Shown piece by piece: positions 26,567-35,900 of a DNA stretch of 64,000 nucleotides. The translations under genes and the position numbers were made by a program. The first letter of the stretch is position 1. Each line of letters begins with the position of its first letter. The notes under the pieces are model-generated. The model did not search any database, was not told the origin of the DNA, and saw only the letters and a program-made list of their open reading frames with translations. The stretch comes from Sphingobacteriales bacterium (GTDB taxonomy: Bacteria > Bacteroidota > Bacteroidia > Chitinophagales > Chitinophagaceae): positions 58,449-122,448 of the forward strand of contig JAAXIF010000077.1 of assembly GCA_012270485.1 (NCBI GenBank), given 5' to 3'.

Positions 26567-26594
26567 ACCCGGCCCGTAAGCCGGGTTTTCTTTT
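26567..26594 (+). terminator. Intrinsic terminator after the PepSY-like gene
   Basis: 7-bp GC-rich stem ACCCGGC / GCCGGGT, loop CCGTAA, then TTTCTTTT. Confidence 0.85.
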
Positions 26595-26687
26595 AACAAT
26601 CATCCTTGTGAACATTTTGTCTGATACTTAGCCCTATTCCTTAACTTCCGTTCGGATTATTACTCAACTGTAACCGCGGATTTTGGA

Positions 26688-28544
26688 ATGAATTGCCATG
26701 CTTCTATATATCGATGCTTATTTTTTATCTCGGCATGTATAAGTATCATCCCATGCATGGCACAAGAATCTAAACTGAAAGAAGACACTGTTTTTTTTCT
26801 GGCCAATAAAAAGGGGCTATTGGGTAAACTGGGTAGAGCCGTATCTGTAAGTGGTAGAGAAGATATTATCACTGAAAATAAAGGCGCCATTAAAAACGAA
26901 GAAGTTTTTAACCCTTTTCGTGGAAAAATCATCCGTCAAATTAGGGTTGAAAAATTATCATTTGATAACTCTGTCAATGATACAATAAAAGTACAACGCC
27001 GGCTCATCAATGATATCAGCGATGCATTGTATACCGGGACTACCAACAAGACCATTCTACGTAATCTTTTTTTTGTAACCGGGGATACATTGTACCCATA
27101 TCTTATTGCCGACAATGAACGATTCCTGCGCGAACTGTCTTTTCTTCAGGATGCCAAAATCGTAGCCTCTGATGTTGAAAATGATGAAAACGCGGTAGAC
27201 ATTACCATTCGTTGGAAAGATCTATTCCCAATAGGTGGCAGTGCTGAAATAGGTTCACTCAAAACCATGAGCCTAGAAGTGAATAACGATAACTTATTCG
27301 GCTCAGGTGATAGAATTCAATTTCGTGGGTTATATGATATGGACAGAAGACCGGATTTTGGCTCCGGCTTTGAATACATCAAGCGAAATATAGGTGGTAG
27401 TTTTGTAAACCTGATGTTTGGGTACCAAACACATGCACCAGCATTCAATAGTGGTAGAAGAGAAGAGAAAGCCTTGTATTTACGTGGTGAATTACCCTTG
27501 GTTAGCCCTTATCACTCTTGGACCGGAGGATTTGAGTTATCTGAACGTCATACAGAAAATGGCTATCTCACCGATTCATTGTACAAGGTAGACTTTAAAT
27601 ATACCTATCAAACTTTGGATGGCTGGCTGGCATATAATGTGGGTGCTAAAAAACAACTCAAAAAGAATTTTACATCGAGATTAAAAAGGTTTATTGGAGT
27701 ACGTGGTGTGCAACGTTTGTTCAATGATATACCGGAACAATTCAAAACCACATACAATTATTATTATTCGAATCTCGAAGCAGTCTTAGGTGCTTTCACC
27801 ATTTTTCAACAGGATTATTATCATACCAATTTCTTATACGGTTTTGGTCGTAATGAAGATGTTCCCGAAGGTTTTAGCATGACTTTTCTAGGGGGATGGG
27901 TTAAAAGAAATCAGGTAGAAAGACCTTATGTAGGGTTTGATTATCAAAGAAATTATTTTTCGGATAGTAAGAACTATGTGAACTATATCATTCGCTTTGG
28001 TACTTATTTCAATCAAAACAGATTTGAAGATATCAGTGGATTAACAAGCATTGAATATTTCACCCGGCTGCGTAAAATCAGTGGATCAAATTGGCACACT
28101 CGTCACTTCTTAAGTGGTAGCATTACCCAACAAGTAAAAACAGTTTTGAATGAGCCGTTGAGATTGACCAGTATTTTTGGTATTCCGGAATTCAGAAATG
28201 AATTGACAAGGGCGTCTACCCGGATTACTGCTAATTGCGAATCTGTTTTTTACAATACACAAAAGAATTATGGATTTAGTTTTGCGCCTTTTGTATTCAG
28301 TAATATCACCTATCTGAAAAGTATCGGAGAAGGTTTTGATAAAGGGGATATTTTCTCCTCATTCGGAACAGGTGTCAGAACCAGAAATGAAAACCTTGTT
28401 TTTGGTACCATGGAATTGAAGGTATTTTATTATCCACGTACTACCGATCGGATGACACCCTGGAATCTGACATTCAATACCGGTTTACGCTTTAAATACA
28501 ATAGCCAGTTATTGAAACGTCCGGATTTTGTTCAGGTGAATTAG
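26688..28544 (+). CDS. BamA/TamA-like outer membrane barrel protein
   Basis: 618 residues. A signal peptide (about 1-25, ending PCMAQ) is followed by POTRA-like sequence (about 82-180: IIRQIRVEKLSFDN, then TLYPYLIADNERFLRELSFLQDAKI) and a C-terminal beta-barrel of alternating aromatic strands. One or two POTRA units, against five in BamA, suggest a minor Omp85-type protein. Possible roles are lipid or protein traffic at the outer membrane. Monocistronic. The barrel call is from strand pattern and POTRA similarity. Confidence 0.75.
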   Translation: MNCHASIYRCLFFISACISIIPCMAQESKLKEDTVFFLANKKGLLGKLGRAVSVSGREDIITENKGAIKNEEVFNPFRGKIIRQIRVEKLSFDNSVNDTIKVQRRLINDISDALYTGTTNKTILRNLFFVTGDTLYPYLIADNERFLRELSFLQDAKIVASDVENDENAVDITIRWKDLFPIGGSAEIGSLKTMSLEVNNDNLFGSGDRIQFRGLYDMDRRPDFGSGFEYIKRNIGGSFVNLMFGYQTHAPAFNSGRREEKALYLRGELPLVSPYHSWTGGFELSERHTENGYLTDSLYKVDFKYTYQTLDGWLAYNVGAKKQLKKNFTSRLKRFIGVRGVQRLFNDIPEQFKTTYNYYYSNLEAVLGAFTIFQQDYYHTNFLYGFGRNEDVPEGFSMTFLGGWVKRNQVERPYVGFDYQRNYFSDSKNYVNYIIRFGTYFNQNRFEDISGLTSIEYFTRLRKISGSNWHTRHFLSGSITQQVKTVLNEPLRLTSIFGIPEFRNELTRASTRITANCESVFYNTQKNYGFSFAPFVFSNITYLKSIGEGFDKGDIFSSFGTGVRTRNENLVFGTMELKVFYYPRTTDRMTPWNLTFNTGLRFKYNSQLLKRPDFVQVN

Positions 28545-28583
28545 AATGAATAGCATTCAACTGATTATGTATGATGATTGAAC

Positions 28584-28614
28584 GCGGATGATCATGATTT
28601 TTTATGATCAGCGC
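28584..28614. repeat. Hairpin in a GCGGATG/GCGCAGATT-type repeat
   Basis: Arms TGATCAT / ATGATCA around T-rich loop, extended by GCG / CGC outside. It lies 40 bases past the outer membrane protein gene. The words ACGCGGATG and GCGCAGATTGG look like another dispersed family. Confidence 0.5.
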
Positions 28615-28754
28615 AGATTGGATGGGGTTAGCATTAGAGACCACTCATCAATTAAATGGAAGCTCATGGTTTTTAACATTCCGAGCATCATAAAATACAC
28701 TTAAACGTCAACCTTTTCGTCTAATTTTCGTTTATAAACATAAACACGATTACC

Positions 28755-29270
28755 ATGAAGAAATTATTTGCCATGATGGCCCTGACCGGTCTGTTGTACA
28801 CATCCATCTCTGCTTGTGCACAGGATAAATCAAAAAGACCGAGTCCACCCGCTCATGTATCTGAAACCGTTGGTGGAACAAAAATCACCATTGATTACAG
28901 CCAACCTTCTTTAAAAGGACGAGAATTGGGAAAGGACATCGAACCCAAAGACGGGAAAGTATGGCGTGCAGGTGCCAATGAAAAAACATGGATTGAATTC
29001 AGTAAAGATGTGACCATTGAGGGCAAGCCATTGGCTGCCGGTAAATATGGTTTCTTCACACTTAAAAATGGCAATGATTGGACATTGATCTTCAGCAAAA
29101 AATGGGAAGGATGGGGAACACAATACAATGAATCAGATGATGCATTGAGAGTGAATGTAAAGCAAGCTGCAGCAGGTGCTTCTGAAGAAAAACTAACTTA
29201 TACCATTTCAAAAGCCGGTGTTATTACCCTTGCTTGGGGAACCCTAAGGGTTGATTTTACAGTAAAATAA
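28755..29270 (+). CDS. DUF2911 secreted protein
   Basis: 171 residues with a signal peptide (about 1-22; ISACAQ could also be read as a lipobox). It matches DUF2911: ITIDYSQPSLKGRELG, then KVWRAGANEKTWIEFSKDV, then GKYGFFTLKNGNDWTLIFSK. A small beta-rich periplasmic domain of unknown role, widespread in Bacteroidota. Followed by a strong terminator. Confidence 0.85.
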   Translation: MKKLFAMMALTGLLYTSISACAQDKSKRPSPPAHVSETVGGTKITIDYSQPSLKGRELGKDIEPKDGKVWRAGANEKTWIEFSKDVTIEGKPLAAGKYGFFTLKNGNDWTLIFSKKWEGWGTQYNESDDALRVNVKQAAAGASEEKLTYTISKAGVITLAWGTLRVDFTVK

Positions 29271-29287
29271 TCAGTACAATATATTTT

Positions 29288-29329
29288 AGCCACAGATTCG
29301 CAGATTATTTGTTGAATCTGTGGCTTTTT
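29288..29329 (+). terminator. Intrinsic terminator after the DUF2911 gene
   Basis: Perfect 12-bp stem AGCCACAGATTC / GAATCTGTGGCT, 14-base loop, then T5. The stem carries CACAGATT words of the dispersed-repeat type. Confidence 0.9.
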
Positions 29330-29375
29330 CGTGTAAAAACAGAACCTTTGCGTTCGTCATATGTAGTTTACAGGT

Positions 29376-30167
29376 ATGGTACAGGCATATAATTTTTTAG
29401 CAAGTTGGCAGCTTTTTCCCGAGAAATGTGATTTTCAATCAGGCATCCCTCCGAAAAGTGGCAATTATAAAATAGAATCAGCCGATAACGGTCATGCATT
29501 AAGTATTAGTATCAATTGGGTATCGATGGATAATGAAGCCTACTACACCCAATACAAAATTGTTCCGGATGGCAAGTCGCATCTTTTTGAAAATGTGGAG
29601 TTGGCTGATGAAGCACAAGCCAGCATTGAGAACTCTTCTACCCTTTTATTCAAATTTTATAAGAACGGGCAAGTGATACTGGAAGTTAAACATGAGATCA
29701 TGCCCAATGGTTATTTGAAGCTAACACAACAGGGATATGACAAAGACAATAAGCCTTTTGTAAATATTGAAATGTATCATAAACAGCTGAGTGTTCTTCC
29801 ATATGCATCATCAGTAGCCGGAGTGGCCATCAGACCTACTAAAGAAGGTGTGATCAAACACAAAGCATTATCTGCTATGGAAGATCAAACCAATATGCAA
29901 TTGGATCAGATACGTCAGCAGATCGAGTTATTGGCGAGACAAGCACAAGAGATCAGAAAAAGAAAAGAACTGAGCATGATGATCTATGAAGCAAAACTAA
30001 GTTTCAAACCACAGATCGGACATATCTATCATCTCTATGAAAAAAATGACGGACAACATATTCTTTCTCTTGTAGCACCACAGGAATGGGGTGGTTCGGG
30101 CCCTTTTAAACAGTTTGTATCATCCGTTCGTTTATTGGCTGATCATACATGGGTTGAAGTGAATTAA
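29376..30167 (+). CDS. DUF2452 protein
   Basis: 263 residues, cytosolic. The N-terminal half is beta-rich (KIESADNGHALSISINWV). The C-terminal half is the DUF2452 region: a long helix with QIRQQIELLARQAQEIRKR followed by FKPQIGHIYHLYEK and LVAPQEWGG. The N-terminal half resembles a separate small lipocalin-like domain, so this may be a two-domain fusion. Function unknown. Confidence 0.75.
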   Translation: MVQAYNFLASWQLFPEKCDFQSGIPPKSGNYKIESADNGHALSISINWVSMDNEAYYTQYKIVPDGKSHLFENVELADEAQASIENSSTLLFKFYKNGQVILEVKHEIMPNGYLKLTQQGYDKDNKPFVNIEMYHKQLSVLPYASSVAGVAIRPTKEGVIKHKALSAMEDQTNMQLDQIRQQIELLARQAQEIRKRKELSMMIYEAKLSFKPQIGHIYHLYEKNDGQHILSLVAPQEWGGSGPFKQFVSSVRLLADHTWVEVN

Positions 30168-30195
30168 TTGCAGGTTCTGCTCTCATTGAAAAAAG

Positions 30196-30203
30196 TATAT
30201 TTG
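30196..30203 (+). promoter_or_regulatory. Candidate -7 box TATATTTG, leaderless arrangement
   Basis: TAnnTTTG followed by only four bases (AAAC) before the ATG at 30208. If initiation is about five bases after the box, the transcript starts at the A of the start codon. Confidence 0.45.
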
Positions 30204-30207
30204 AAAC

Positions 30208-30681
30208 ATGGTAATCGATCATATCACACGTGCTGTCATTTACTATCATCTCCATCCCGGAATAGAAGTTGCACTTCGTTATATTCAAACCACTGATTTT
30301 TCGAAACTGGAAAATGGTCAATATGAAATAGCGGGAGAACAAGTATTTGCCATCGTGCAATCATATGACACCAAAGATCCTTCCGCAGAAAAATTAGAAG
30401 CACACAAAAAATATATCGATGTTCAATATGTAGTGAGTGGACAAGAAAAAATGGGACATGCACTTCTTAAAGCACAAATCCCATCTCGCGAATATCAACC
30501 AGATAATGATTTCATGTTGTTTGATGAAGCCCCTGATTTCTTTTCCCTGATCACAGAAGGCATGTTCACCATTTTTTATCCATCAGACCTGCACATGCCT
30601 TGTATTCTTCATCAAGCACCTTCCCAAGTTAAAAAGGTAGTGGTAAAAGTAGGTGTGGATTTTATTGGAGATGACCTTTAA
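30208..30681 (+). CDS. YhcH/YjgK/YiaL-family protein
   Basis: 157 residues of the DUF386 beta-barrel family (EbgC-like): KYIDVQYVVSGQEKMGHA, then FMLFDEAPDFFSLITEGMF, then FYPSDLHMPC with metal-ligand-like histidine. Relatives include sugar anomerases or sialic-acid-associated proteins such as NanQ. Substrate unknown. Its last 20 bases overlap the 3' end of the opposing UbiD gene. Confidence 0.88.
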   Translation: MVIDHITRAVIYYHLHPGIEVALRYIQTTDFSKLENGQYEIAGEQVFAIVQSYDTKDPSAEKLEAHKKYIDVQYVVSGQEKMGHALLKAQIPSREYQPDNDFMLFDEAPDFFSLITEGMFTIFYPSDLHMPCILHQAPSQVKKVVVKVGVDFIGDDL

Positions 30682-32512
30682 TCCCATAAAGACTCCCCCC
30701 TTTCGAGAATAATCGATCAACTCTTTTTTCTGTCGCAGTATCTTTTGTAACAGGCGGCGCATGATGGGGTTTGATACGCGCATCTACGATCATCGGTCCT
30801 TCGCAGCCCCAGTGTTTATTGCGTGTAAACGAAGCAATTCCATATATATCATGTGATGGATTACTTCTTGTATAAGTCACCCATAAATAATTACCCAGTT
30901 TTTCTCCGGTAAATGAAGCATCATCACAAAGAACTATTTGTACGATTCCTTTTAACGCTGGTAAATGATGTGCTAATTGTGCATTCAACTGTTCGATCTG
31001 TAAAGATGTTTTTTCCGCATTTACAAAAGCATCTGATTCTAAGCAAATAACACCGGGCATTGGAAGTGATGCCTTCCCGAATCCATTTAAATCATTCAAC
31101 ACAGAAGGTATTTCTGTGGCTAATGTTCTCAATACTTCTCCATAGGCTGCAAATACGACTTTACTTCCTGTATTCAAGCCTGTTCCGGAATAATCCAATG
31201 TATCAATGGTGGTATTGGTATGAAAATGAATATCACGAGTTAAATCGATCCGCTCAAAAACGTATTCAAAAAACGCTTTCACATGATGCGTCGATAATTG
31301 TTGGGTATCATCTGCTGTAATGAATAAGAACTTAGCGAGACTCAATTGTCCGGTTCCAAGAATATGATTCGCAATGGTTAGTAATTCAGCAGGTTGTTTG
31401 GTAGGCAGATAAGGTGTATACCTTTCACTTCCAATAGCCAATAACAAAGGGTGTACACCTGCAGCATCCACGGCGTGTACTTCTTTCACACCGGGTATTT
31501 CCTGTGGTATCGCATCTCCGGTAATTTCGTGGATCAATTGTCCAAAACTGGTATCTTCTTGTGGAGGCCTTCCTACGACCGTAAAAGGCCAGATCGCATT
31601 TTTCTTAGCATATACTTTGTGTACACGCATCAATGGAAAAGGATGTTGTAAACTATAATACCCCAGATGATCACCAAAAGGACCTTCAGGTTTGTTGTCA
31701 CCCGGATACACTTCACCTGTAATAACAAAATCAGCATCGGTACTCAAACAAAATCCATCCTCATATGTGTATCTGAAACGTCTGCCTCCTAATACCCCTG
31801 CAAATGTCATTTCACTGATGCCTTCCGGCAATGGCATGACTGCTGCTACTGTATGTGAAGGTGGTCCGCCAACGAAACAACTTACTTTTAATGGAAGTCC
31901 TTTTTTGTTCGCTTTTGTTTGGTGAACACCAATGCCTCTGTGTAGCTGATAATGCAACCCGATCTCTTTGTCTTTTTCATAATCATTCCCATTCAATTGA
32001 ATACGATACATACCCAGGTTGGCTTTCATAATACCCGGCTGATCCACATCTTCTGTATACACTTGGGGTAAAGTAACAAAAGCACCACCATCCATCGGCC
32101 AATGATGTATCAAAGGGAGATCACTGATTTTTATTTCTCGATACAATACCGGTTTATTGAGTGGATTTTTTAAAGGCAATGCCTTGAGAGCTGCAATACC
32201 AGTACGAATATTTTGCAAAGGTTGTTTAATCGCCTTGATCGGGTCGCCCTTCAGCTCAATCAACTTTTGAACTTGAGCCAGTGTTTCGCGGAATATAAAC
32301 CTGCTTCTGTCTAATGTTCCGAAAATATTGGAAGCAGCTCTGTACTCAGTTCCTTTTACATGCTCAAATAGTAGTGCCGGACCCCCCATCTCGTATACAC
32401 GCAAGTGAATAGCCGCCATTTCCAAATAAGGATCTACTTCTTCTTTAATGCGTACTAACTGACCATTTTTTTCCAAATCAATTAGGCAGGATTCGAGTGA
32501 TGGGTAAGACAT
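30662..32512 (-). CDS. UbiD-family prenylated-FMN decarboxylase
   Basis: 616 residues from 32512 (MSYPSLESCL); the frame extends to 32566 but with an atypical start. UbiD motifs include LGMYRIQLNG, a prFMN-binding PEGPFGDHLGYYS and a conserved C-terminal domain with DARIKPHHAPP. UbiD enzymes use prenylated FMN to (de)carboxylate aromatic or unsaturated acids. In menaquinone-making Bacteroidota the role is often assigned to quinone synthesis; E. coli UbiD is shorter (about 497). No UbiX flavin prenyltransferase lies in the window. Convergent with the YhcH gene, overlapping by 20 bases. Confidence 0.9.
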   Translation of the reverse strand: MSYPSLESCLIDLEKNGQLVRIKEEVDPYLEMAAIHLRVYEMGGPALLFEHVKGTEYRAASNIFGTLDRSRFIFRETLAQVQKLIELKGDPIKAIKQPLQNIRTGIAALKALPLKNPLNKPVLYREIKISDLPLIHHWPMDGGAFVTLPQVYTEDVDQPGIMKANLGMYRIQLNGNDYEKDKEIGLHYQLHRGIGVHQTKANKKGLPLKVSCFVGGPPSHTVAAVMPLPEGISEMTFAGVLGGRRFRYTYEDGFCLSTDADFVITGEVYPGDNKPEGPFGDHLGYYSLQHPFPLMRVHKVYAKKNAIWPFTVVGRPPQEDTSFGQLIHEITGDAIPQEIPGVKEVHAVDAAGVHPLLLAIGSERYTPYLPTKQPAELLTIANHILGTGQLSLAKFLFITADDTQQLSTHHVKAFFEYVFERIDLTRDIHFHTNTTIDTLDYSGTGLNTGSKVVFAAYGEVLRTLATEIPSVLNDLNGFGKASLPMPGVICLESDAFVNAEKTSLQIEQLNAQLAHHLPALKGIVQIVLCDDASFTGEKLGNYLWVTYTRSNPSHDIYGIASFTRNKHWGCEGPMIVDARIKPHHAPPVTKDTATEKRVDRLFSKGGSLYGIKGHLQ

Positions 32513-32650
32513 AGTTTTAAAACATTGTTGGCTGCAAATAGTTGAGCAGAAGTATTCCTCCTGCAAAATAAGTCATTACACATAAGTGTGTTGCAGAACT
32601 GCGTTTTATTTCCGACCTTAATACCATTCAAAACCCTAAACAACCAAATT

Positions 32651-33070
32651 ATGTTACATCATTTTACAGACCATGTCAATTGGCTATCTTTCTTTCTGAG
32701 CACTCTCGCTTATTTTCTGATTGGTGCCATTTGGTACAGTTTTTTATTTTCAAAAGCCTGGGTACGTTTATCCAATATTGACATGAATGATCCGAATGCC
32801 AAAAAAGGAGCCGGTGCTATTATGGGGATCAGCTTTATTTTCATGGCTGTTTCTTGTGTTGGGTTAACTATTTTTAGACAAATGGTTCCTATGAATAACT
32901 ATATGGATGCTTTTCATCTGGGTATCCTATTATCTATAGGATTCAGTACTCCGGCTATTAGTATTGGGTATTTGTATACGAAAAAGCCATTTGCTCTTTA
33001 TCTCATCGATTGCGGGTATCATATTGTGGGTCTTACTACTGCCAGTGTGGTGATGCATTACTTAGGATAG
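32651..33070 (+). CDS. DUF1761 membrane protein
   Basis: 139 residues from 32651 (MLHHFTDHVNWLSFF), with four predicted transmembrane helices (about 10-31, 55-75, 84-104 and 113-135) and the DUF1761 signature AYFLIGAIWYSFLFSKAW. The earlier ATG at 32588 lacks a sensible N-terminus. Function unknown. A large hairpin follows directly. Confidence 0.85.
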   Translation: MLHHFTDHVNWLSFFLSTLAYFLIGAIWYSFLFSKAWVRLSNIDMNDPNAKKGAGAIMGISFIFMAVSCVGLTIFRQMVPMNNYMDAFHLGILLSIGFSTPAISIGYLYTKKPFALYLIDCGYHIVGLTTASVVMHYLG

Positions 33071-33073
33071 CTC

Positions 33074-33136
33074 CTCTTTTTCTCTTGTTCTGCGGTAAAA
33101 ATACTCTACATTAACCGCAGGACAAGAGAAAAAGAG
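33074..33136. terminator. Large 23-bp hairpin between DUF1761 gene and pdxJ
   Basis: Arms 33074-33096 and 33114-33136 pair over 23 bases with one G-U or mismatch, loop 17 bases. The arms are built from CTCTTTTTCTCTTG / CAAGAGAAAAAGAG and CTGCGGT / ACCGCAG. It begins three bases after the DUF1761 stop. It lacks a classic T-run but is strong enough to stop or protect the transcript. Confidence 0.7.
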
Positions 33137-33165
33137 ATATCGCGGAGAATTTCTTTAGTTCTGAG

Positions 33166-33173
33166 TACCTTTG
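33166..33173 (+). promoter_or_regulatory. Candidate -7 box TACCTTTG, leaderless arrangement, for pdxJ
   Basis: Exact TAnnTTTG with four bases (CAGC) before the pdxJ ATG. The predicted start site coincides with the start codon. Confidence 0.5.
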
Positions 33174-33177
33174 CAGC

Positions 33178-33900
33178 ATGACAAAACTCAGTGTTAACAT
33201 CAATAAATTCGCCACCCTGAGAAATAGCAGAGGTGGGAATAATCCGGATGTCATCAAGGCTGCCATGGATGCCGAACGTTTTGGGGCAGATGGCGTGACC
33301 GTACATCCTCGTCCTGATGAAAGACATATTCGCTATGATGACACAAGAGCCATTCGAAAAATCATCACTACTGAATTTAATATTGAAGGGAATCCAACAG
33401 AACAAAAATTTATTGACTTGGTATTGGAAACAAAACCACATCAAGTAACATTGGTTCCGGATGCATTAGGACAACTCACCAGTGATCATGGCTGGGATAC
33501 GATCAAGCACCAATCCTATTTAATTGATATCATCAGTGTTTTTAAAAAAGCGGGTATCCGCGTTTCCATATTTGTGGATCCGGTGATTGAAATGGTGGAG
33601 GGTGCCGCTTTAACAGGCACTGATCGGATTGAGCTATATACAGAAGGTTATGCCAAAACATTTGCATCCGGCAATCATACGGCTGCTGTTGTACCCTATG
33701 TTGCAGCTGCAGAAAAAGCAAAAGCATTGGGATTGGGTATCAATGCCGGACATGACCTGGATCTCACCAACTTGAAATACCTGAAACAACATATCCCTTA
33801 TCTAGATGAAGTGAGTATTGGCCATGCATTGGTATGTGATGCCATCTATTTGGGATATGAGAATACTGTGCAGATGTATAAGCGTCAACTTATTCAATGA
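33178..33900 (+). CDS. pdxJ: Pyridoxine 5'-phosphate synthase
   Basis: 240 residues, the normal length. It condenses 3-amino-2-oxopropyl phosphate with deoxyxylulose phosphate to pyridoxine phosphate. Family motifs: LSVNINKFATLRNSRGG (start), GADGVTVHPRPDERHI with the catalytic histidines, VTLVPD, and GLGINAGHDLDLTNL. The stop overlaps the next gene's start (ATGATG), so the fucosidase is translationally coupled. Confidence 0.97.
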   Translation: MTKLSVNINKFATLRNSRGGNNPDVIKAAMDAERFGADGVTVHPRPDERHIRYDDTRAIRKIITTEFNIEGNPTEQKFIDLVLETKPHQVTLVPDALGQLTSDHGWDTIKHQSYLIDIISVFKKAGIRVSIFVDPVIEMVEGAALTGTDRIELYTEGYAKTFASGNHTAAVVPYVAAAEKAKALGLGINAGHDLDLTNLKYLKQHIPYLDEVSIGHALVCDAIYLGYENTVQMYKRQLIQ

Positions 33901-35321
33901 TGCAGCCACAAATTAACAGATTCATCCTGCTTTGTACAACCATCATTTCTTTACAATGTGCTGCTCAGAAAGTACAACCCCTCTATCCCATCCCAACAAA
34001 AGAACAATTGGTTTGGCATGAAAAAGAGTTTTATCTCTTTATCCATTTTGGTCCGAATACATTTACCGATAAAGAATGGGGTGAAGGAAATGAAGACCCG
34101 AATATTTTTAACCCAACAGCACTGGATTGCAGACAGTGGGCACGTATTGCCAAACAAGCCGGTGCCAAAGGCATCATCCTAACAGCTAAACATCATGATG
34201 GATTTTCATTGTGGCCTAGCAAACAGAGCACTCATACAGTAAGAGAAAGCAAATGGAAAAATGGCAAAGGTGATGTGCTAAAAGCGTTGTCCGAAGCTTG
34301 TAAAAAAGAAGGGATTGAAATGGGTGTGTATTTATCGCCGTGGGACAGAAACCATCCTAAATATGGGACTCCGGAATACAATGATGTGTACATCGCAACG
34401 ATGAAAGAGTTGTTTACCAACTATGGACCTTTTTTTGAATTGTGGTGGGATGGTGCGAATGGCGAAGGGCCCAATGGAAAAAAGCAAGTATATGATTTCA
34501 AAAGATTTGAACAAGCAGCTTTCTCTTTTCAACAACCGCTGATTATTTTTAGTGATATTGGTCCAAGCATTCGCTGGTGTGGCAATGAAAAAGGATTCAT
34601 TGGCAATACCAATTGGAATCTATTGGATACAGCTGGTTTTGCGAGAGGATTGGGAGCACCACATGTGGATACACTGAATCAAGGTAATTTTAATGGCAAA
34701 CATTGGATACCTGCTGAAGCAGATGTATCTATTCGTCCGGGTTGGTTTTATCATGCCAGTGAAGATGATCGAGTAAAAACACCGGATGAACTATTCAACT
34801 TGTATCTGAAGTCGGTTGGCAACGGGGGCAACTTATTACTGAATGTTCCACCAGACAGAAGAGGGTTGTTTCATCCCAATGATTCTGCGGCTTTGATGGG
34901 TTTTGCTAAGAAAAGAGCCGAAGCATTTAGCCATAACCTTTTCAAAAAAGCATCTGTTTCCACCAATAATCAGAGGGAGACAGCGCTCAGACATTTGATC
35001 GATGAAAATGATAACACTTATTGGACATCAGACAGGAATGATCAGGTTGTGATTCAACTAAAGCTCCCCTACCCGGAAACTTTGAATGCGGTAGTATTGG
35101 AAGAAATGATTGCCTACGGACAAAGGGTGATTCGTTTTTCCATTGAAGCGAAACAAGGAGATCAGTTTGTAAAAGTATTTGAGGGAACAACGATTGGCAG
35201 AAAAAAAATTGCAACTTTTCCAAAGGTAGCAACCAATGAAATCAAGATCATTATTCATGAATCGAAAGCCCAACCTGTGTTAAGAAGTTTATCTGCTTTC
35301 TATATTCAATCCATCGATTAG
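33897..35321 (+). CDS. Family GH29 alpha-L-fucosidase
   Basis: 474 residues: signal peptide (about 1-23), GH29 TIM barrel (LFIHFGPNTFTDKEWG, ILTAKHHDGFSLWPS), and probable nucleophile aspartate in FELWWDGANGEG. A C-terminal discoidin (F5/8 type C)-like domain spans about 345-470. It releases alpha-linked fucose from glycans outside the cytoplasm. Start 33897 overlaps the pdxJ stop; an alternative ATG lies at 33900. The pairing with a vitamin B6 gene looks like chance coupling. Confidence 0.92.
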   Translation: MMQPQINRFILLCTTIISLQCAAQKVQPLYPIPTKEQLVWHEKEFYLFIHFGPNTFTDKEWGEGNEDPNIFNPTALDCRQWARIAKQAGAKGIILTAKHHDGFSLWPSKQSTHTVRESKWKNGKGDVLKALSEACKKEGIEMGVYLSPWDRNHPKYGTPEYNDVYIATMKELFTNYGPFFELWWDGANGEGPNGKKQVYDFKRFEQAAFSFQQPLIIFSDIGPSIRWCGNEKGFIGNTNWNLLDTAGFARGLGAPHVDTLNQGNFNGKHWIPAEADVSIRPGWFYHASEDDRVKTPDELFNLYLKSVGNGGNLLLNVPPDRRGLFHPNDSAALMGFAKKRAEAFSHNLFKKASVSTNNQRETALRHLIDENDNTYWTSDRNDQVVIQLKLPYPETLNAVVLEEMIAYGQRVIRFSIEAKQGDQFVKVFEGTTIGRKKIATFPKVATNEIKIIIHESKAQPVLRSLSAFYIQSID

Positions 35322-35360
35322 CCATAAGCAATTAGCCAACCCCCAACTCCATAAATTAAT

Positions 35361-35368
35361 TATCTTTA
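35361..35368 (+). promoter_or_regulatory. Candidate -7 box TATCTTTA, leaderless arrangement, for purE
   Basis: Seven of eight consensus positions, and again exactly four bases (TACC) before the ATG. Same geometry as pdxJ and the YhcH gene. Confidence 0.35.
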
Positions 35369-35372
35369 TACC

Positions 35373-35891
35373 ATGACAGCATCTACTCCTATTGTTGGTA
35401 TTATCATGGGCAGTGACAGTGATTTAAAGATCATGCAGGCTGCTGCTGATATGCTTACTCATTTTGATATTCCTTTTGAGTTAACTGTAGTTTCTGCGCA
35501 TCGTACGCCGGAAAGAATGGTTACTTATGCAGAAACAGCCAGAACAAGAGGGTTACAAGTGATCATTGCAGGTGCGGGTGGTGCTGCTCATTTACCGGGC
35601 ATGGTTGCGGCCATCACCACATTACCTGTGATAGGTGTGCCCATCAAATCTTCCAACTCGATTGATGGCTGGGATTCTGTTTTGTCGATCTTACAAATGC
35701 CCAATGGGGTGCCTGTTGCTACAGTAGCATTGAATGCTGCCAAGAATGCAGGTATATTGGCAGCTCAAATCATCGGTAGCCATCACAATAAAACCGCAGA
35801 AAAACTGGCTGCGTATAAAAAACAAATGAAAGATGAGGTAGGAGAAAAAATTGATGGATTAAAGGATACATGGCCGAATCAATTTGATTAA
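35373..35891 (+). CDS. purE: N5-carboxyaminoimidazole ribonucleotide mutase
   Basis: 172 residues. Class I PurE for de novo purine synthesis: [13 protein letters not shown] at the N-terminus, SAHRTPERM with the catalytic histidine, and [15 protein letters not shown]. It interconverts N5-CAIR and CAIR. purK is not adjacent. Convergent with the redoxin gene, with nine bases between stops. Confidence 0.97.
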   Translation: MTASTPIVGIIMGSDSDLKIMQAAADMLTHFDIPFELTVVSAHRTPERMVTYAETARTRGLQVIIAGAGGAAHLPGMVAAITTLPVIGVPIKSSNSIDGWDSVLSILQMPNGVPVATVALNAAKNAGILAAQIIGSHHNKTAEKLAAYKKQMKDEVGEKIDGLKDTWPNQFD

Positions 35892-35900
35892 ATACCTTCT

